Counted from the first letter of the stretch, positions 25,259 through 34,672 are shown. The stretch: DNA of 64,000 bases from Candidatus Freyrarchaeum guaymasense (GCA_030587405.1 JAUQZD010000046.1:1-64000); one strand, 5' to 3'. Notes: a model not told the origin generated them from the letters alone. Translations and numbers: made by a program.

Positions 25259-26515
25259 GTGAGCGGGTTGGAGATACTTGAGTTAATCAGGAAGGGACTC
25301 AGGGTACGCGGTTTCATTTACGTCACACTCGGAAACATCGCCAACGCGGGGCTAGGCTTCCTTTTCTTCTTCATCGTGGCACGAATTTTAGACGTAAGTA
25401 GTTACGGAGTCATAAGCTACAATGTTTCGACAGGGTTTCTCGGAGCCACGCTTGCGATTTTCGGGTTAAGAACCGCTGTCATCACGTTTTACCCTAAAGA
25501 GAGGAATATTGTGCTTGTTAGGCAAGCCGCAACGTTCACCTTCCTAACAGATGCTGTTGGGATCATTATCATACTGGCATGTGTGCTATTTTTCAATGCA
25601 CCCCTTGAGTTTGCAATGCTAATACTTCTTGGAAGTACAGCTTTCATGATGGCCACAGCGATCGCCTTAGGTGAGCAGAGGTACGGGCAGTATGCCCGCC
25701 TCATGATAGGCATGAGGATTGGACAGTGCGCCCTCTTAGGCATAACCTACCTTTTCATTGCTTTTACAGGGTGGTTTCTGCTATGGATTAGGGAAATTGT
25801 CCTCCTGGCTTATAGTATTCCCTACATTGCAGCTGGTTACAGGTATTTCAAGTTTATCAGGTTTAATTTTTCCTTTAGCGAGATCTATGCTAAGTGGCGT
25901 TTCTGCCTCCCCGCGGCTGCATCAAGCATTATGACTGCGTCTGTTGGAAGCTTGGACAAGGTGATCATAGGAGCGCTTTTCGGGATGTTCGCGCTAGGAA
26001 ACTACCATCTAGCTTTTCAGTTTCTAACGGGATTCACCATTCTGCCCGTAAGCCTGCTGAGTTTCCTTTTACCTGAGAAGTCTGGAGGGGCAAAGAGAAG
26101 GGAGGTGGAAATCCTCGGCATAGCGGCTGCAGCATTGATAAGCGCTGCAGGCTTCCTCTTAGCCCCATACCTCATCAAATGGTTCTTCAGAGGGTTTGAG
26201 GGAAGCGTAAGTGCCATTCAAGCTCTTAGTCTGGCTGTTGTCCCAGCCAGCGTGGCAAACATCAGGATAAGCACGCTTTTCAGCGAGGAGAGAGCGGATC
26301 TTGCGATGGCAAGCTACCTAGCCATGTTTGGAGTATACCTTTCAGGAATAATTCTTCTTGGGGGGAGCATGCAGGCTTTAGGCTTCGCGATATCGTACAC
26401 CATCGGGCAAGCCGTCTTAGCTGTGGCAACCGTGTTATTCTCGTCTGAGTCGTGGAAAAGGTGGAGGGCAAGCAGGAGAAAGAACGCTTCCGGAGAAGGC
26501 ACGACACCAAACTGA
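25259..26515 (+). CDS. Oligosaccharide flippase (Wzx/MATE-like)
   Basis: Polytopic membrane protein of about 418 residues with 12 or more hydrophobic segments and the N-terminal pattern YVTLGNIANAGLGFLFFFIVARIL typical in layout of polysaccharide flippases. It would move lipid-linked glycans across the membrane for S-layer or lipid glycosylation. GTG 25259 is chosen because a TTTTTATATTTT box at 25213-25222 lies downstream of the earlier in-frame start at 25148. The cytoplasmic tail is basic. It ends 9 bp from the convergent FAH gene. The GT2 enzyme at 22.8 kb is a possible pathway partner. Confidence 0.85.
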   Translation: MSGLEILELIRKGLRVRGFIYVTLGNIANAGLGFLFFFIVARILDVSSYGVISYNVSTGFLGATLAIFGLRTAVITFYPKERNIVLVRQAATFTFLTDAVGIIIILACVLFFNAPLEFAMLILLGSTAFMMATAIALGEQRYGQYARLMIGMRIGQCALLGITYLFIAFTGWFLLWIREIVLLAYSIPYIAAGYRYFKFIRFNFSFSEIYAKWRFCLPAAASSIMTASVGSLDKVIIGALFGMFALGNYHLAFQFLTGFTILPVSLLSFLLPEKSGGAKRREVEILGIAAAALISAAGFLLAPYLIKWFFRGFEGSVSAIQALSLAVVPASVANIRISTLFSEERADLAMASYLAMFGVYLSGIILLGGSMQALGFAISYTIGQAVLAVATVLFSSESWKRWRASRRKNASGEGTTPN

Positions 26516-26524
26516 AGATTTATT

Positions 26525-27460
26525 TTACTTCGGTCCTTCCAGCCTGTTCCGGAGGGTGCCTATTTTTTCTATGTATGCTTCCATCACGTCTCCCGGCTTT
26601 AGGAGCTTCGGCTTCGGCTTCGCGTAGAAGCCGACTCCGGCAGGGGTTCCAGTAGCTATCACGTCTCCCGGCTCAAGCGTCATCACGTCAGATACGAAGG
26701 AAACGAGGTATGGTACCTTAAAGATCATGTTTGCTGTGGAGCTGTTCTGCCTCACCTCCCCGTTAACCCTCATCTGCATTTTTAGACGGTGAGGGTCTGG
26801 GATCTCGTCTTTAAGTGTGAGGTACGGCCCCATTGGCGCGAACGTGTCGAAGCTTTTCCCTCTGAACCATTGTCCATCCCTAAACTGGATGTCCCTCGCT
26901 GAAACATCATTGAAGACCGTGTAGCCTGCGACGTAGTCGTAGGCTTCCTCCTCCGGTATCTCCCTACCCTTTCGGCCGATTATTACTGCCAGCTCGACCT
27001 CATAGTCAACCTTACGGGAAATTTTGGGGTAAATTACTGGTTCGTCGTGTCCAATTACCGCGGTAGGCGGCTTCGAGAACAAAATAGGGTTCTCTGGAGG
27101 AGTCAAGCCGGCTTCTTCGGCATGATCCGAGTAGTTTAATCCAAGACACACTATTTTGCTAGGTCTTGGGATAGGAGCCTTCAACTTAACGTCATTAAGG
27201 CTGTAGAGCAAGCCTTTGGCTCCGACCTTCCCCATCCGAAGATCTACTCTAACCGATTCAACAACCCTCCTCGCAGCCTCTAAACACTCCTCGCCAGACG
27301 ATAGAAAGGAGATCATATCTGATGGAGGCTTAACTCCAGCTGCCTCATCCTCGTAAACCTGGAAGGCAGTGGGGATATCTAGTATCAACTCGTTTTCAAC
27401 TAGTACGCCTAGTCTCAGATCGGCTCCCACCGAGAAGCTGACCAGCTTCACGTAAAGCAC
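26525..27460 (-). CDS. Fumarylacetoacetate hydrolase family protein
   Basis: 311 residues of the FAH fold. The conserved catalytic core is visible: LGLNYSDHAEE, the acidic metal ligands in DYEVELAVIIG, the NDVSARDIQ segment, GKSFDTFAPMGP and ATGTPAGVG. Members act on C-C bonds of acylpyruvates or dehydrate sugar acids; the substrate cannot be set. The IlvD/Edd dehydratase at 61-63 kb could belong to the same sugar-acid pathway, which is inference. The gene is convergent with the flippase and divergent from the speD leader. Confidence 0.9.
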   Translation of the reverse strand: MLYVKLVSFSVGADLRLGVLVENELILDIPTAFQVYEDEAAGVKPPSDMISFLSSGEECLEAARRVVESVRVDLRMGKVGAKGLLYSLNDVKLKAPIPRPSKIVCLGLNYSDHAEEAGLTPPENPILFSKPPTAVIGHDEPVIYPKISRKVDYEVELAVIIGRKGREIPEEEAYDYVAGYTVFNDVSARDIQFRDGQWFRGKSFDTFAPMGPYLTLKDEIPDPHRLKMQMRVNGEVRQNSSTANMIFKVPYLVSFVSDVMTLEPGDVIATGTPAGVGFYAKPKPKLLKPGDVMEAYIEKIGTLRNRLEGPK

Positions 27461-27640
27461 CCCTTCATCTGGTAAGAGAGCCCTTAAGCCTCTAAGCGTG
27501 GAGTCTCCGAGGATTCCTAGAAGATTATTGCTCTCATTTTTAAAAAATTGATTGCATTTACCTTGCCATCAATAAGTTTATGATGCAGGAGGATTGAATG
27601 CCGCGCTTAAGTGTGTCATTAGCGTGAAGAAATAACGGAA

Positions 27641-27648
27641 TATTTATA
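27641..27648 (+). promoter_or_regulatory. TATA box of speD transcript
   Basis: TATTTATA lies about 270 bp before the speD start and predicts transcription from about 27668. Confidence 0.5.
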
Positions 27649-27667
27649 TGTGTGTTTTCTACGTGAT

Positions 27668-27913
27668 TATTTGCCAAAAGAAAAACGATTTGCCTTCTTC
27701 TGGGGAGATGGGACTACGTCTTTGGCTACCCAACATATCAGTGTTCCGTGATCCGGTGGTCCCCCGCCTTGGGGGTTGGGTAGCCGACAGAAGGTTTCCT
27801 TGTTTTAAACGTTTTCGCCACATGGATCCATGCTACTTTTTGGCATTGACTGTTTCCTCCCCACTTCCTGAAATTTGGAAGATTTTCGATAAAAAAAGAA
27901 AGGGGGTGGTGAG
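27668..27913 (+). promoter_or_regulatory. Long structured 5' leader of speD (candidate cis-regulatory RNA)
   Basis: About 245 nt between the predicted start site and speD. GGCTACCCAAC (27724-27734) pairs perfectly over 11 bp with GTTGGGTAGCC (27775-27785). GGGACTAC (27710-27717) can pair over 8 bp with GTGGTCCC (27756-27763), crossing the first helix, so the two form a pseudoknot or are mutually exclusive. CCCCC/GGGGG (27761-27775) competes with both. A free-standing RNA is the alternative. Confidence 0.5.
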
Positions 27914-28273
27914 ATGGTTGCAGTCCCTAGAGGGCATCACATTATAAGTGAGGTCTTCGCTGACCCCGAGGTGTTAGATGATTTAGAGTTCCTGAAGGAT
28001 ACGTTTTTGACTGCTGCGGAAATAGCCGGGCTTCAGATACTCGACGTGAAGTTCCATAAGTTTGAGCCTATGGGGGTTAGCGGCATACTTCTAATATCGG
28101 AGTCGCATGTTTCAATTCACACGTGGCCAGAGGACGGATACGCGGCCATAGACATATTCACGTGTGGCGACGTTAGAAAGTGCTGGGAAGCCTACCAATA
28201 CATAATCTCAAGGATAAACGCAAGGCATCATATTGAAATAGAGATTAAGAGAGGACTCTTAGATGAGTCCTGA
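27914..28273 (+). CDS. speD: S-adenosylmethionine decarboxylase proenzyme
   Basis: Pyruvoyl enzyme that makes decarboxylated S-adenosylmethionine, the aminopropyl donor for polyamines. The self-cleavage motif is intact in ISESHVSIHTWPE: cleavage before the serine creates the pyruvoyl group. CGD near residue 84 carries the conserved active-site cysteine. The 119 residues are typical of the class 1B archaeal and bacterial form. ATG 27914 follows GGGGGTGGTGAG. The neighbour 0.1 kb downstream, bpsA, consumes its product. Some archaeal homologues decarboxylate arginine instead. Confidence 0.93.
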   Translation: MVAVPRGHHIISEVFADPEVLDDLEFLKDTFLTAAEIAGLQILDVKFHKFEPMGVSGILLISESHVSIHTWPEDGYAAIDIFTCGDVRKCWEAYQYIISRINARHHIEIEIKRGLLDES

Positions 28274-28380
28274 CTACTTGCCTGGGCTACGCCTACGCGT
28301 AGCTCAGAGCTCCAAGTGCATGTGCAGCACCCTACCCTACTTTTTTAATGATTTTCCTTGATGCTGGGGGGTGGTTATAG

Positions 28381-29541
28381 GTGATAGTGGATGAAAGGTT
28401 CCTTAGCGAGCTCGTAGCGTTCTGTAGGAGTAAAGTTCCATCTGACCCCAACTTGACCGTTTACGAGGCGGCGAGGCTCCTACGCCAGCTTGAGGACGGG
28501 GTTGCTATAAGTGATATTTCATGTAAGATGATGGTGTCCTCGGTCATGGCCGCGTTAGGATTCCTTTACTATAAGGGTGTGTTAAATGTTAACAGGGAGG
28601 AGTGTACCGTCAGCACCCCAGAGATAGAGTGGAATGTTAAGTCATTCATTGAACTTGAAATAAAGGGGGTAAGCAGGCTTCTCCCTCAAAGAGAGGCGAT
28701 AAGTAGGCTTTTAAGAAAGAGGGATGTGGAAATCATATTTGAGTTCTCTCAGCTTCCAATAAACGTTGAAAGCTTGATGAGAAAGTTCGCATTAATGCAG
28801 TCGTTTCAAGACATTGACGGGAAAGACGTTATTTTCATAGGTGACGACGATTTTATGAGCGTCGTTTGCAGCCTTCTTGGCCTTCCTAGACGAGTCGTAG
28901 TGGTGGATTTAGATGAAAGGCTTCTCGAAGGGATTAAGGAGCTGTCCGATGAACACGGGCTAAACATAGAGACCGTTAAGCACAACCTTATACATCCCCT
29001 TCCAAAGGAGCTGCAGGGATCCTTCGACACCTTCTGCACCGATTCCCCCCACTGCCTAGGCGGGATACTTCTATTCGTGAGCAGAGGGGTTTCAGCTCTT
29101 AAAAGGGACGTTGAGACAGCAGGCTACTTCGTCTTCCAAACAGTTAACGAGCCACTGCTAATGGAGTTTGAGACAAGGCAGAGGCTAGTCAAGCTGATTA
29201 CTAATGAAATGAATGGAGTAATCCAGTGCATGCTGCCAGCGTCAATAAAGTACATTACCCCTAGGGATGAGAAGGAGAAACTCATGGACGTGTTCCTTAA
29301 CGCAGTCAAAGAGCCAAGTTTAGATGATTACTTTAAGAGGATCGAGGAGGCACTAAGGCCATCATCTAGGTTCATAGAGTTTTACCCAGAGTTCTCCATG
29401 GAGGCAGCGTTAATAGCCAGAGTAGCGTTCAGAAAGCCTAAACCATTAATAGAGGGGGACTACGACAAGGAAGCAGAAAAGAAGTATGGTCCGGTATACT
29501 CCTGGGCGATAATAGAAAAGCACATAGCAGAGAAATCGTAA
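28381..29541 (+). CDS. bpsA: Branched-chain polyamine synthase BpsA
   Basis: N4-bis(aminopropyl)spermidine synthase, which adds two aminopropyl groups to spermidine. 386 residues: an N-terminal winged-helix-like part to about residue 85, then a Rossmann methyltransferase-like domain with VIFIGDDDFMS, VVVDLDERLL and TDSPHCLGG. The family usually has PP where SP is seen in the last motif. Branched polyamines stabilise nucleic acids in thermophiles, which fits the rest of this window. GTG 28381 follows GGGGGGTGG. It probably forms one unit with speD. Confidence 0.88.
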   Translation: MIVDERFLSELVAFCRSKVPSDPNLTVYEAARLLRQLEDGVAISDISCKMMVSSVMAALGFLYYKGVLNVNREECTVSTPEIEWNVKSFIELEIKGVSRLLPQREAISRLLRKRDVEIIFEFSQLPINVESLMRKFALMQSFQDIDGKDVIFIGDDDFMSVVCSLLGLPRRVVVVDLDERLLEGIKELSDEHGLNIETVKHNLIHPLPKELQGSFDTFCTDSPHCLGGILLFVSRGVSALKRDVETAGYFVFQTVNEPLLMEFETRQRLVKLITNEMNGVIQCMLPASIKYITPRDEKEKLMDVFLNAVKEPSLDDYFKRIEEALRPSSRFIEFYPEFSMEAALIARVAFRKPKPLIEGDYDKEAEKKYGPVYSWAIIEKHIAEKS

Positions 29542-29696
29542 GACCGCTAACCATACAAAAATTAACACATAACTTTCTTCACACATACTTAAGAACGAAG
29601 AATTCCATGCATAGCCTAGTTCGATACGTCAATGCTTAGCTTAATTAAGGGAACCGCGTGGACGAACCCGAGGGGACAGTGGAAAGAAGGGGCGGA

Positions 29697-29987
29697 TCAG
29701 AGGGTCAATTTCTGCTTAGAAACAGAAGCCCAAATTTTCTGGACAAGTTTCTTTCCTTCAGGTGTAATCTCCACCCATCCAGCCTTCGTTTTAGTTGCTA
29801 AACCCTTTTCAACGAGCCACTCTATTGTTTCTTCAGGGGACAGTTCAGCCTTTCCACTAGTCCAGGGTCTGTGTGTGCGTTCGAGACGTTTAGCCACAAG
29901 CTTTAACCGCTCCCCCTTTGGTATCTGAGAAAGGAGAATTAGCGCGCTTTTAACCTCTTCAGGGAGGCATAACACTTGATCCGACAA
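29697..29987 (-). CDS. Putative winged-helix protein
   Basis: 96 residues. The C-terminal half (ETIEWLVEKGLATKTKAGWVEITPEGKKLV) has the helix-strand-strand pattern of a winged helix wing, so DNA binding is likely but the family is not recognised. TTG 29987 is preceded by GAGGTGAT with 5-nt spacing, which supports translation. It converges on bpsA and is divergent from the ferredoxin-AOR pair. Confidence 0.62.
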   Translation of the reverse strand: MSDQVLCLPEEVKSALILLSQIPKGERLKLVAKRLERTHRPWTSGKAELSPEETIEWLVEKGLATKTKAGWVEITPEGKKLVQKIWASVSKQKLTL

Positions 29988-30363
29988 GTTATCACCTCAT
30001 CCATTAAAACGAAAGGGAGTTCATTAAATTAAACTTTATCGGTAAAACCCTCCTCTATGATTATTAAAATTGCATAGTTTCTAAAAATGAGCATGTGAAA
30101 TCGCTGATATTGTTAAAATAAGATACAACAAATGGAAAATTTTGTTGAGTAATTAAGGTTTTTCGGATTTTATGCGTGTGAAAAACGATTTCAAGAGGCA
30201 GCCAAGGTTGAAAATTGTGGGTTTAACAACGTTCAGGAAAGACGGGAACCCTACCAGTAGAATATTTTAACGAAGGGGGACATGTCAAATTACGGGTTCA
30301 AAGCGAAAAAAATAAATTTAGCTTAAACCTAGTTTTCAACTACTAGGAGGTTTCTGAAAATGG
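29988..30363. other. AT-rich intergenic region upstream of the ferredoxin-AOR pair
   Basis: About 375 bp without a gene. AAATAAATTTAG at 30308-30319 is a likely TATA box for the ferredoxin-AOR transcript, and AGGAGG lies at 30345-30350. Confidence 0.5.
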
Positions 30364-30690
30364 GTGGTTACCTTCCGGAGTGAAAGGGAAGCTGTTTTTA
30401 AGGAAGACCAGGTTGAACCTAACCGTTTTACTGCTTTTAGAACCGAGATCAACAGAAGGAGAATACTAGTAGACCCTTACAAGTGTACGGCATGCATGAT
30501 ATGCATGGTTACATGCGCGGCGAAGCATCATGGTTCCTTGAACCCTAAGAAGGCTAAGATCAGAGTTGAGAATAGGCTTCCAGTAGTTAAAGTCTGGTTC
30601 TTAGAAAGCTGTGACGGATGCGAGTCCTTAGGGGTGAGAGTTCCATTTTGCGTTCAGCACTGTCCTAAGGGAGCATTAAGAGTGGGGTGA
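30364..30690 (+). CDS. AOR-associated 4Fe-4S ferredoxin
   Basis: 108-residue ferredoxin with CTACMICMVTC and a second, spaced set CDGCESLGVRVPFCVQHCP, the pattern of ferredoxins beside aldehyde:ferredoxin oxidoreductases and DMSO-reductase-type iron-sulfur subunits. It would accept electrons from AOR. The start is uncertain: GTG 30364 is 13 nt from AGGAGG, while ATG 30360 is better spaced but lies in another frame and stops after seven codons. The stop overlaps the AOR start (TGATG), so the pair is translationally coupled. Confidence 0.85.
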   Translation: MVTFRSEREAVFKEDQVEPNRFTAFRTEINRRRILVDPYKCTACMICMVTCAAKHHGSLNPKKAKIRVENRLPVVKVWFLESCDGCESLGVRVPFCVQHCPKGALRVG

Positions 30691-32534
30691 TGGTTGTGAA
30701 GGGAGGCTACACAGGCAGAATCTTAATGGTCGACTTGGGGAAAAGCGAGTGTAAGACCATAGACTGGACAAGTGAAAAGAGTGAGTGGCTGAAGTTTGTT
30801 GGCGGAAGAGGCTTCGGAGCTAAGATCATTTGGGAGCAGACAGGCCGGAGCACCGAGCCGCTTGGACCGGATAACGTGCTAGTTTTCGCTGCAGGCCCAT
30901 TGACAGGTTTACCAGTACCAGGCCCAAGGATTAGCGTTTGCTCTTTAAGCCCGCTTACAGGGATATGGGGTGATAGCGCCATTGGAGGCTACGCTGGCCT
31001 CAGGATGAAGCAGTGCGGCTATGACGCAGTGGTTCTTAAGGGTAGAAGGAAGGGGTTCGTATATCTTTACGTTGGCGAGAACGAAGTCGAGGTTAGAGAC
31101 GCGTCACACTTGGTTGGAATGGGAAGCATCGAGGCGCAGGAAGCCCTCAGAGAAGAGCTTGGAGGAGACGTAGCGGCTTTAACCATAGGTCCAGCGGGGG
31201 AAAACCTCGTCCTTTTCGCGTGTATAACAAGCGATTATGGGAGGCAGGCTGGCAGAACTGGAATGGGGGCGGTTATGGGGTCTAAGGGCGTTAAAGCGGT
31301 GGTCTTTGACGGATCTCTGGACGTGCCCGTAGCCGACGCCGACCGGCTAGTTAGCCTATTAGAGGAAGCTAGGGAGTACATTATGAAAAGCAACCCTGAG
31401 TTGTATGCCCAGTTCAGCAGGTACGGTACTACTATGACTCTCGACTGGGCTCAGGATGTGGCATGCTTGCCAACGAGGAATTTTAGCGAGAACGTCTTCG
31501 AGGACGCCGAGATGATAGGCGCCAACGCTGTGGAAGAGAAGATTATGAGGGGGAAAAGGGGGTGCTTCGCCTGTCCAATAGCGTGCAGGACCGTGTCTGA
31601 GGTTAAGGTTAACGGGAAAACCGTGCACCTAGATGGACCGGAATACGAGACGCTCGCACTTTTAGGTTCTAACTTAGGGCTTGGGGATATAGAGGCGCTT
31701 TCAGCAGCCCATTATCTGTGCGACCATTACGGATTAGACGCTATATCAGCTGGAGCTGTGATCGGGTTTGCCATAGAGTGTGCTCAGCGAGGACTAATGT
31801 CTCTTGACGGGTTAAAGGCTGAGTGGGGTAATAAAGAGACCATATTTAAATTGTTGGAGAGCATTGCATACCGGAGGGGAATAGGAGGTTTACTCGCTGA
31901 AGGAGTAAGGAGGCTAGCCGAGTTCGTGGGTAACGGGTGTGAAGAATATGCCATGCACGTTAAGGGCTTGGAGCAGTCCGGATATGAGACTAGAGCTGCT
32001 CCGGGGATGAGCCTAGCGTACGGAACCTGTGATGTAGGAGCGCACCATAACAGGTCGACGATAATTGGCTGGGAGTCCAGGAATGACAGGCTTGGAGTAG
32101 GTAGGGATAAGGTTGAGGTCCAGATTCTCCTCCAGCATCAGAGAAGCCTCTTCGACGCACTTGGGGTGTGCAGGTTTCCCTGGTGTGAAACCAAGCTACC
32201 CTTCGAGTATTACCCGATGTTTTACCAGGCGGCTACGGGAATACAGGCAGGTGAAGATGAGCTGCTGACAGCCTCGGAAAGGATTTTCAACCTCACCAGG
32301 ATGATAAGTGTACGCCGAGGGGTTTCACGAAAGGATGATTACCCGCCAAGGAGGGTCTTTAATGAGCCACTTCCAAGCGGCCCATTTAAGGGAGTCAAGG
32401 TCGACATTAAAGACTATGATGGGATGCTGGACGTGTATTATAGTCTTAGGGGATGGGATAATAATGGGATTCCAACGAGGGAAAAACTGGAAGAGCTAGG
32501 TATCCTAGACATGATCGAGAAGGGAATGGGGTGA
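30690..32534 (+). CDS. aor: Aldehyde:ferredoxin oxidoreductase family protein
   Basis: Tungstopterin enzyme that oxidises aldehydes to acids with ferredoxin. 614 residues cover the whole family: the N-terminal GYTGRILMVDL and GGRGFGAK, PLTGLPVPG, the cluster-binding region with CFACPIAC, GPEYETLALLGSNLG, and HYGLDAISAG. The C-terminal cysteine of the cluster is likely GVCRFPWC. Aldehydes from amino-acid or sugar breakdown are the usual substrates; specificity (AOR, FOR, GAPOR or WOR) cannot be set. It is coupled to the preceding ferredoxin. An upstream GTG at 30687 is also possible. Confidence 0.93.
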   Translation: MVVKGGYTGRILMVDLGKSECKTIDWTSEKSEWLKFVGGRGFGAKIIWEQTGRSTEPLGPDNVLVFAAGPLTGLPVPGPRISVCSLSPLTGIWGDSAIGGYAGLRMKQCGYDAVVLKGRRKGFVYLYVGENEVEVRDASHLVGMGSIEAQEALREELGGDVAALTIGPAGENLVLFACITSDYGRQAGRTGMGAVMGSKGVKAVVFDGSLDVPVADADRLVSLLEEAREYIMKSNPELYAQFSRYGTTMTLDWAQDVACLPTRNFSENVFEDAEMIGANAVEEKIMRGKRGCFACPIACRTVSEVKVNGKTVHLDGPEYETLALLGSNLGLGDIEALSAAHYLCDHYGLDAISAGAVIGFAIECAQRGLMSLDGLKAEWGNKETIFKLLESIAYRRGIGGLLAEGVRRLAEFVGNGCEEYAMHVKGLEQSGYETRAAPGMSLAYGTCDVGAHHNRSTIIGWESRNDRLGVGRDKVEVQILLQHQRSLFDALGVCRFPWCETKLPFEYYPMFYQAATGIQAGEDELLTASERIFNLTRMISVRRGVSRKDDYPPRRVFNEPLPSGPFKGVKVDIKDYDGMLDVYYSLRGWDNNGIPTREKLEELGILDMIEKGMG

Positions 32535-32555
32535 GTTCGGCGGCGAGAAGGGTTC

Positions 32556-34172
32556 CTACTCGAATTTTTTAGCTTTAAACCATGTTTCTTTTAACGGTCT
32601 TGAAAACTCTTCGATGTAGCCTTCTAGCGTGCTGCAGATAGCAACTGTTTGCTCCGCTTTTGGGGGGAGCCACGCTAAAAGGACTTCCTCCCTGTCTCTC
32701 ATTACACCCATCATGTTTCCTTCCTCTAAGACTCTCAGGGAAGTGTTGGGCCTTGAGGCTATCTTCCTAAGGGTGGCTGGGTCGCCTGAGGCTGCTACCT
32801 GCAAGGTCACCCTTGGGCTGGCGGATAGGAGGGCTTCAACGTCCTCGACTTCGATGTTTGGGGCCACGAGAAGGAGGGACGACTTGGCTGATTTGACCAC
32901 TTGCCTCATGTAGTCTTTCACGTTGCTGTAACCGGCGACTAAGCCCACCCCAACTATTTCCGTGAACGCTATGCTCCTAACCGCTTCAACTATGCTTTCA
33001 ACCTTGCTCTTAGCCGAGTCAAGCTCTCTACCTATTTCTTGGCTTAAAGGCGAGACTACCGACGTAATCTTATTGGATGCTTCCGATCTAAGCTTGTCGA
33101 GGGATGCTTGCACTTTAGACAGCTCATCCTCAACTTCCGACTTAACCCTTAACACGACGGCCTTCTCATCCTCTGATGCTTTCGACACCTGCTCTGTGAT
33201 CCTCCTTTGGACGTCCTCAAGGTGTCTTTTCACCGTGTCAGACAGCTTAGCTAATGCAGCCTCGAACTCCTTCCCAGCCGACTTAAGGGAGGATTCAAGC
33301 TTCGTAATAGTTCTCCCAATCTCCTCCTCCACCCTGCTTGCTATGGCTTCACCCATTCTTTTAAGGCTGAGTTTAACCTCTTCGCTTACCCTTGACGATG
33401 CAGCCTCCGCGCTTGAGGACATGATGTTGAAGGCCTCTCCCGCCCTCTTCTTAGCCCGCTCGGATTCCTGTGAAATCTTGCTTTGAACGTCTGTTAGAGC
33501 GCTTTGGAGCGAGGATTTTGCGTCCATGAGCCTTCTCTGCATCTCCTGAAGCTGGCTTACCAAGTCGGATATCGTAGACTCTACGTTTGAGGACACCCTG
33601 CTTATGCTCTCATTAGCAGAGGTGAAGGCTAGGTCCAAGGCGCCTACAGCGTCCCTCTCAAGTCCTGCAAGTTTACCCTTAAGCTCTGAAAGGTACGAGT
33701 TTAACGAGCTTTCAACGCTTACAGCAGCACTCCTGGAATGTTCTTTAACGCTTTTAACGGCCTCGTCTCCCATGGAACGGCTGGAAACTGAGACTTCTTC
33801 AAGGCATTTTTCAATGGCTGATGACAGCATGTAACCCGTCTCTTCTGTCACCGAAGCGATGGCACCCTCGACACTAGTTGTTGCTGATGAAGCCTCTTCT
33901 CTAAGGCCGGCTAAGGCCGCCTCCTCCCGCCTTGAGAAATCATCTAAGATCTCACTTATATGCTGAGAGAAAACCTTAAAGCTGTCAATCAGCTCAGCTA
34001 CCTTAGCCTTAATGGCGTTTTCGACTTCACCACTAATGCTGCCAGCACTTTTCGAAACGTACTCTTTAACCTCACCTAGCTTCTCAAGGATCTCCCCAAC
34101 CCCTCTTTCCAAGGCAACTCTAGCCTCATCCACCCTACTCTTAGGTGCATGAACCACAGAGGCGCTAGGCAA
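32556..34172 (-). CDS. Long coiled-coil protein with C-terminal PLD/TrmB-like domain
   Basis: 538 residues. Residues about 15-390 form an almost unbroken heptad-rich, Ser/Ala/Glu/Lys helical region reminiscent of apolipoprotein or chemoreceptor-signalling coiled coils, with no membrane segment. From about residue 400 an alpha/beta domain follows (SSLLLVAPNIEVEDVEALL, later GVMRDREEVLLAWLPP), similar in pattern to the phospholipase-D-like effector domain of TrmB-type regulators but without an HKD motif. A cytoskeletal or scaffold role is possible. It is the divergent neighbour of a Rab-like GTPase gene, 0.5 kb away. Confidence 0.75.
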   Translation of the reverse strand: MPSASVVHAPKSRVDEARVALERGVGEILEKLGEVKEYVSKSAGSISGEVENAIKAKVAELIDSFKVFSQHISEILDDFSRREEAALAGLREEASSATTSVEGAIASVTEETGYMLSSAIEKCLEEVSVSSRSMGDEAVKSVKEHSRSAAVSVESSLNSYLSELKGKLAGLERDAVGALDLAFTSANESISRVSSNVESTISDLVSQLQEMQRRLMDAKSSLQSALTDVQSKISQESERAKKRAGEAFNIMSSSAEAASSRVSEEVKLSLKRMGEAIASRVEEEIGRTITKLESSLKSAGKEFEAALAKLSDTVKRHLEDVQRRITEQVSKASEDEKAVVLRVKSEVEDELSKVQASLDKLRSEASNKITSVVSPLSQEIGRELDSAKSKVESIVEAVRSIAFTEIVGVGLVAGYSNVKDYMRQVVKSAKSSLLLVAPNIEVEDVEALLSASPRVTLQVAASGDPATLRKIASRPNTSLRVLEEGNMMGVMRDREEVLLAWLPPKAEQTVAICSTLEGYIEEFSRPLKETWFKAKKFE

Positions 34173-34672
34173 AGTAAAACCTCCACTCAGGCAGGAATCC
34201 TTAAAATATGTTAAACGTAAAAAATAAGAGTCTTATGGTCAGTGTCCCTGCCTCTAGGTGAAAGCTTACTTTTCAGAAAGTGTCGGTGACGTCTAATCTC
34301 CTCGCCAAGCAGGATTAGGGTGCTATCAGCACTCCAGCTCTGGAAATCCGGGTGAAGCACTAAGAATGAAAAGAATGAAAATAAAGTCGAACCAAGCAGA
34401 GTTAAAAAGGAACCGTTTACACCGGCTTACAGCCACATTTCCCTACCACTTAAACAGCTTTTCACTTGCTTATGTATTTGAATATAAGACGTCTCGAGAA
34501 TTCTTTGCAACCGGAACCCTAACGAATCACAGGTAAAAGCATGAAATCAATTTGCCGCTTACAAGAGTGCACTATCTTATTTTAACATTCATCCTTTAAT
34601 TAGCAATAACTGTAATAATTTAATTTAAATAAAAGGAAAGGTGGAATAAATTGGATAAGTTAGGATGACGGA
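34173..34672. other. Intergenic region between coiled-coil gene and GTPase gene
   Basis: About 500 bp of divergent promoter space. It holds a GC-richer middle with a GTGCT/AGCAC hairpin near 34330-34345 and an AT-rich right end with TTTAATTTAAATAAAA before the GTPase gene. No gene is seen. Confidence 0.5.
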
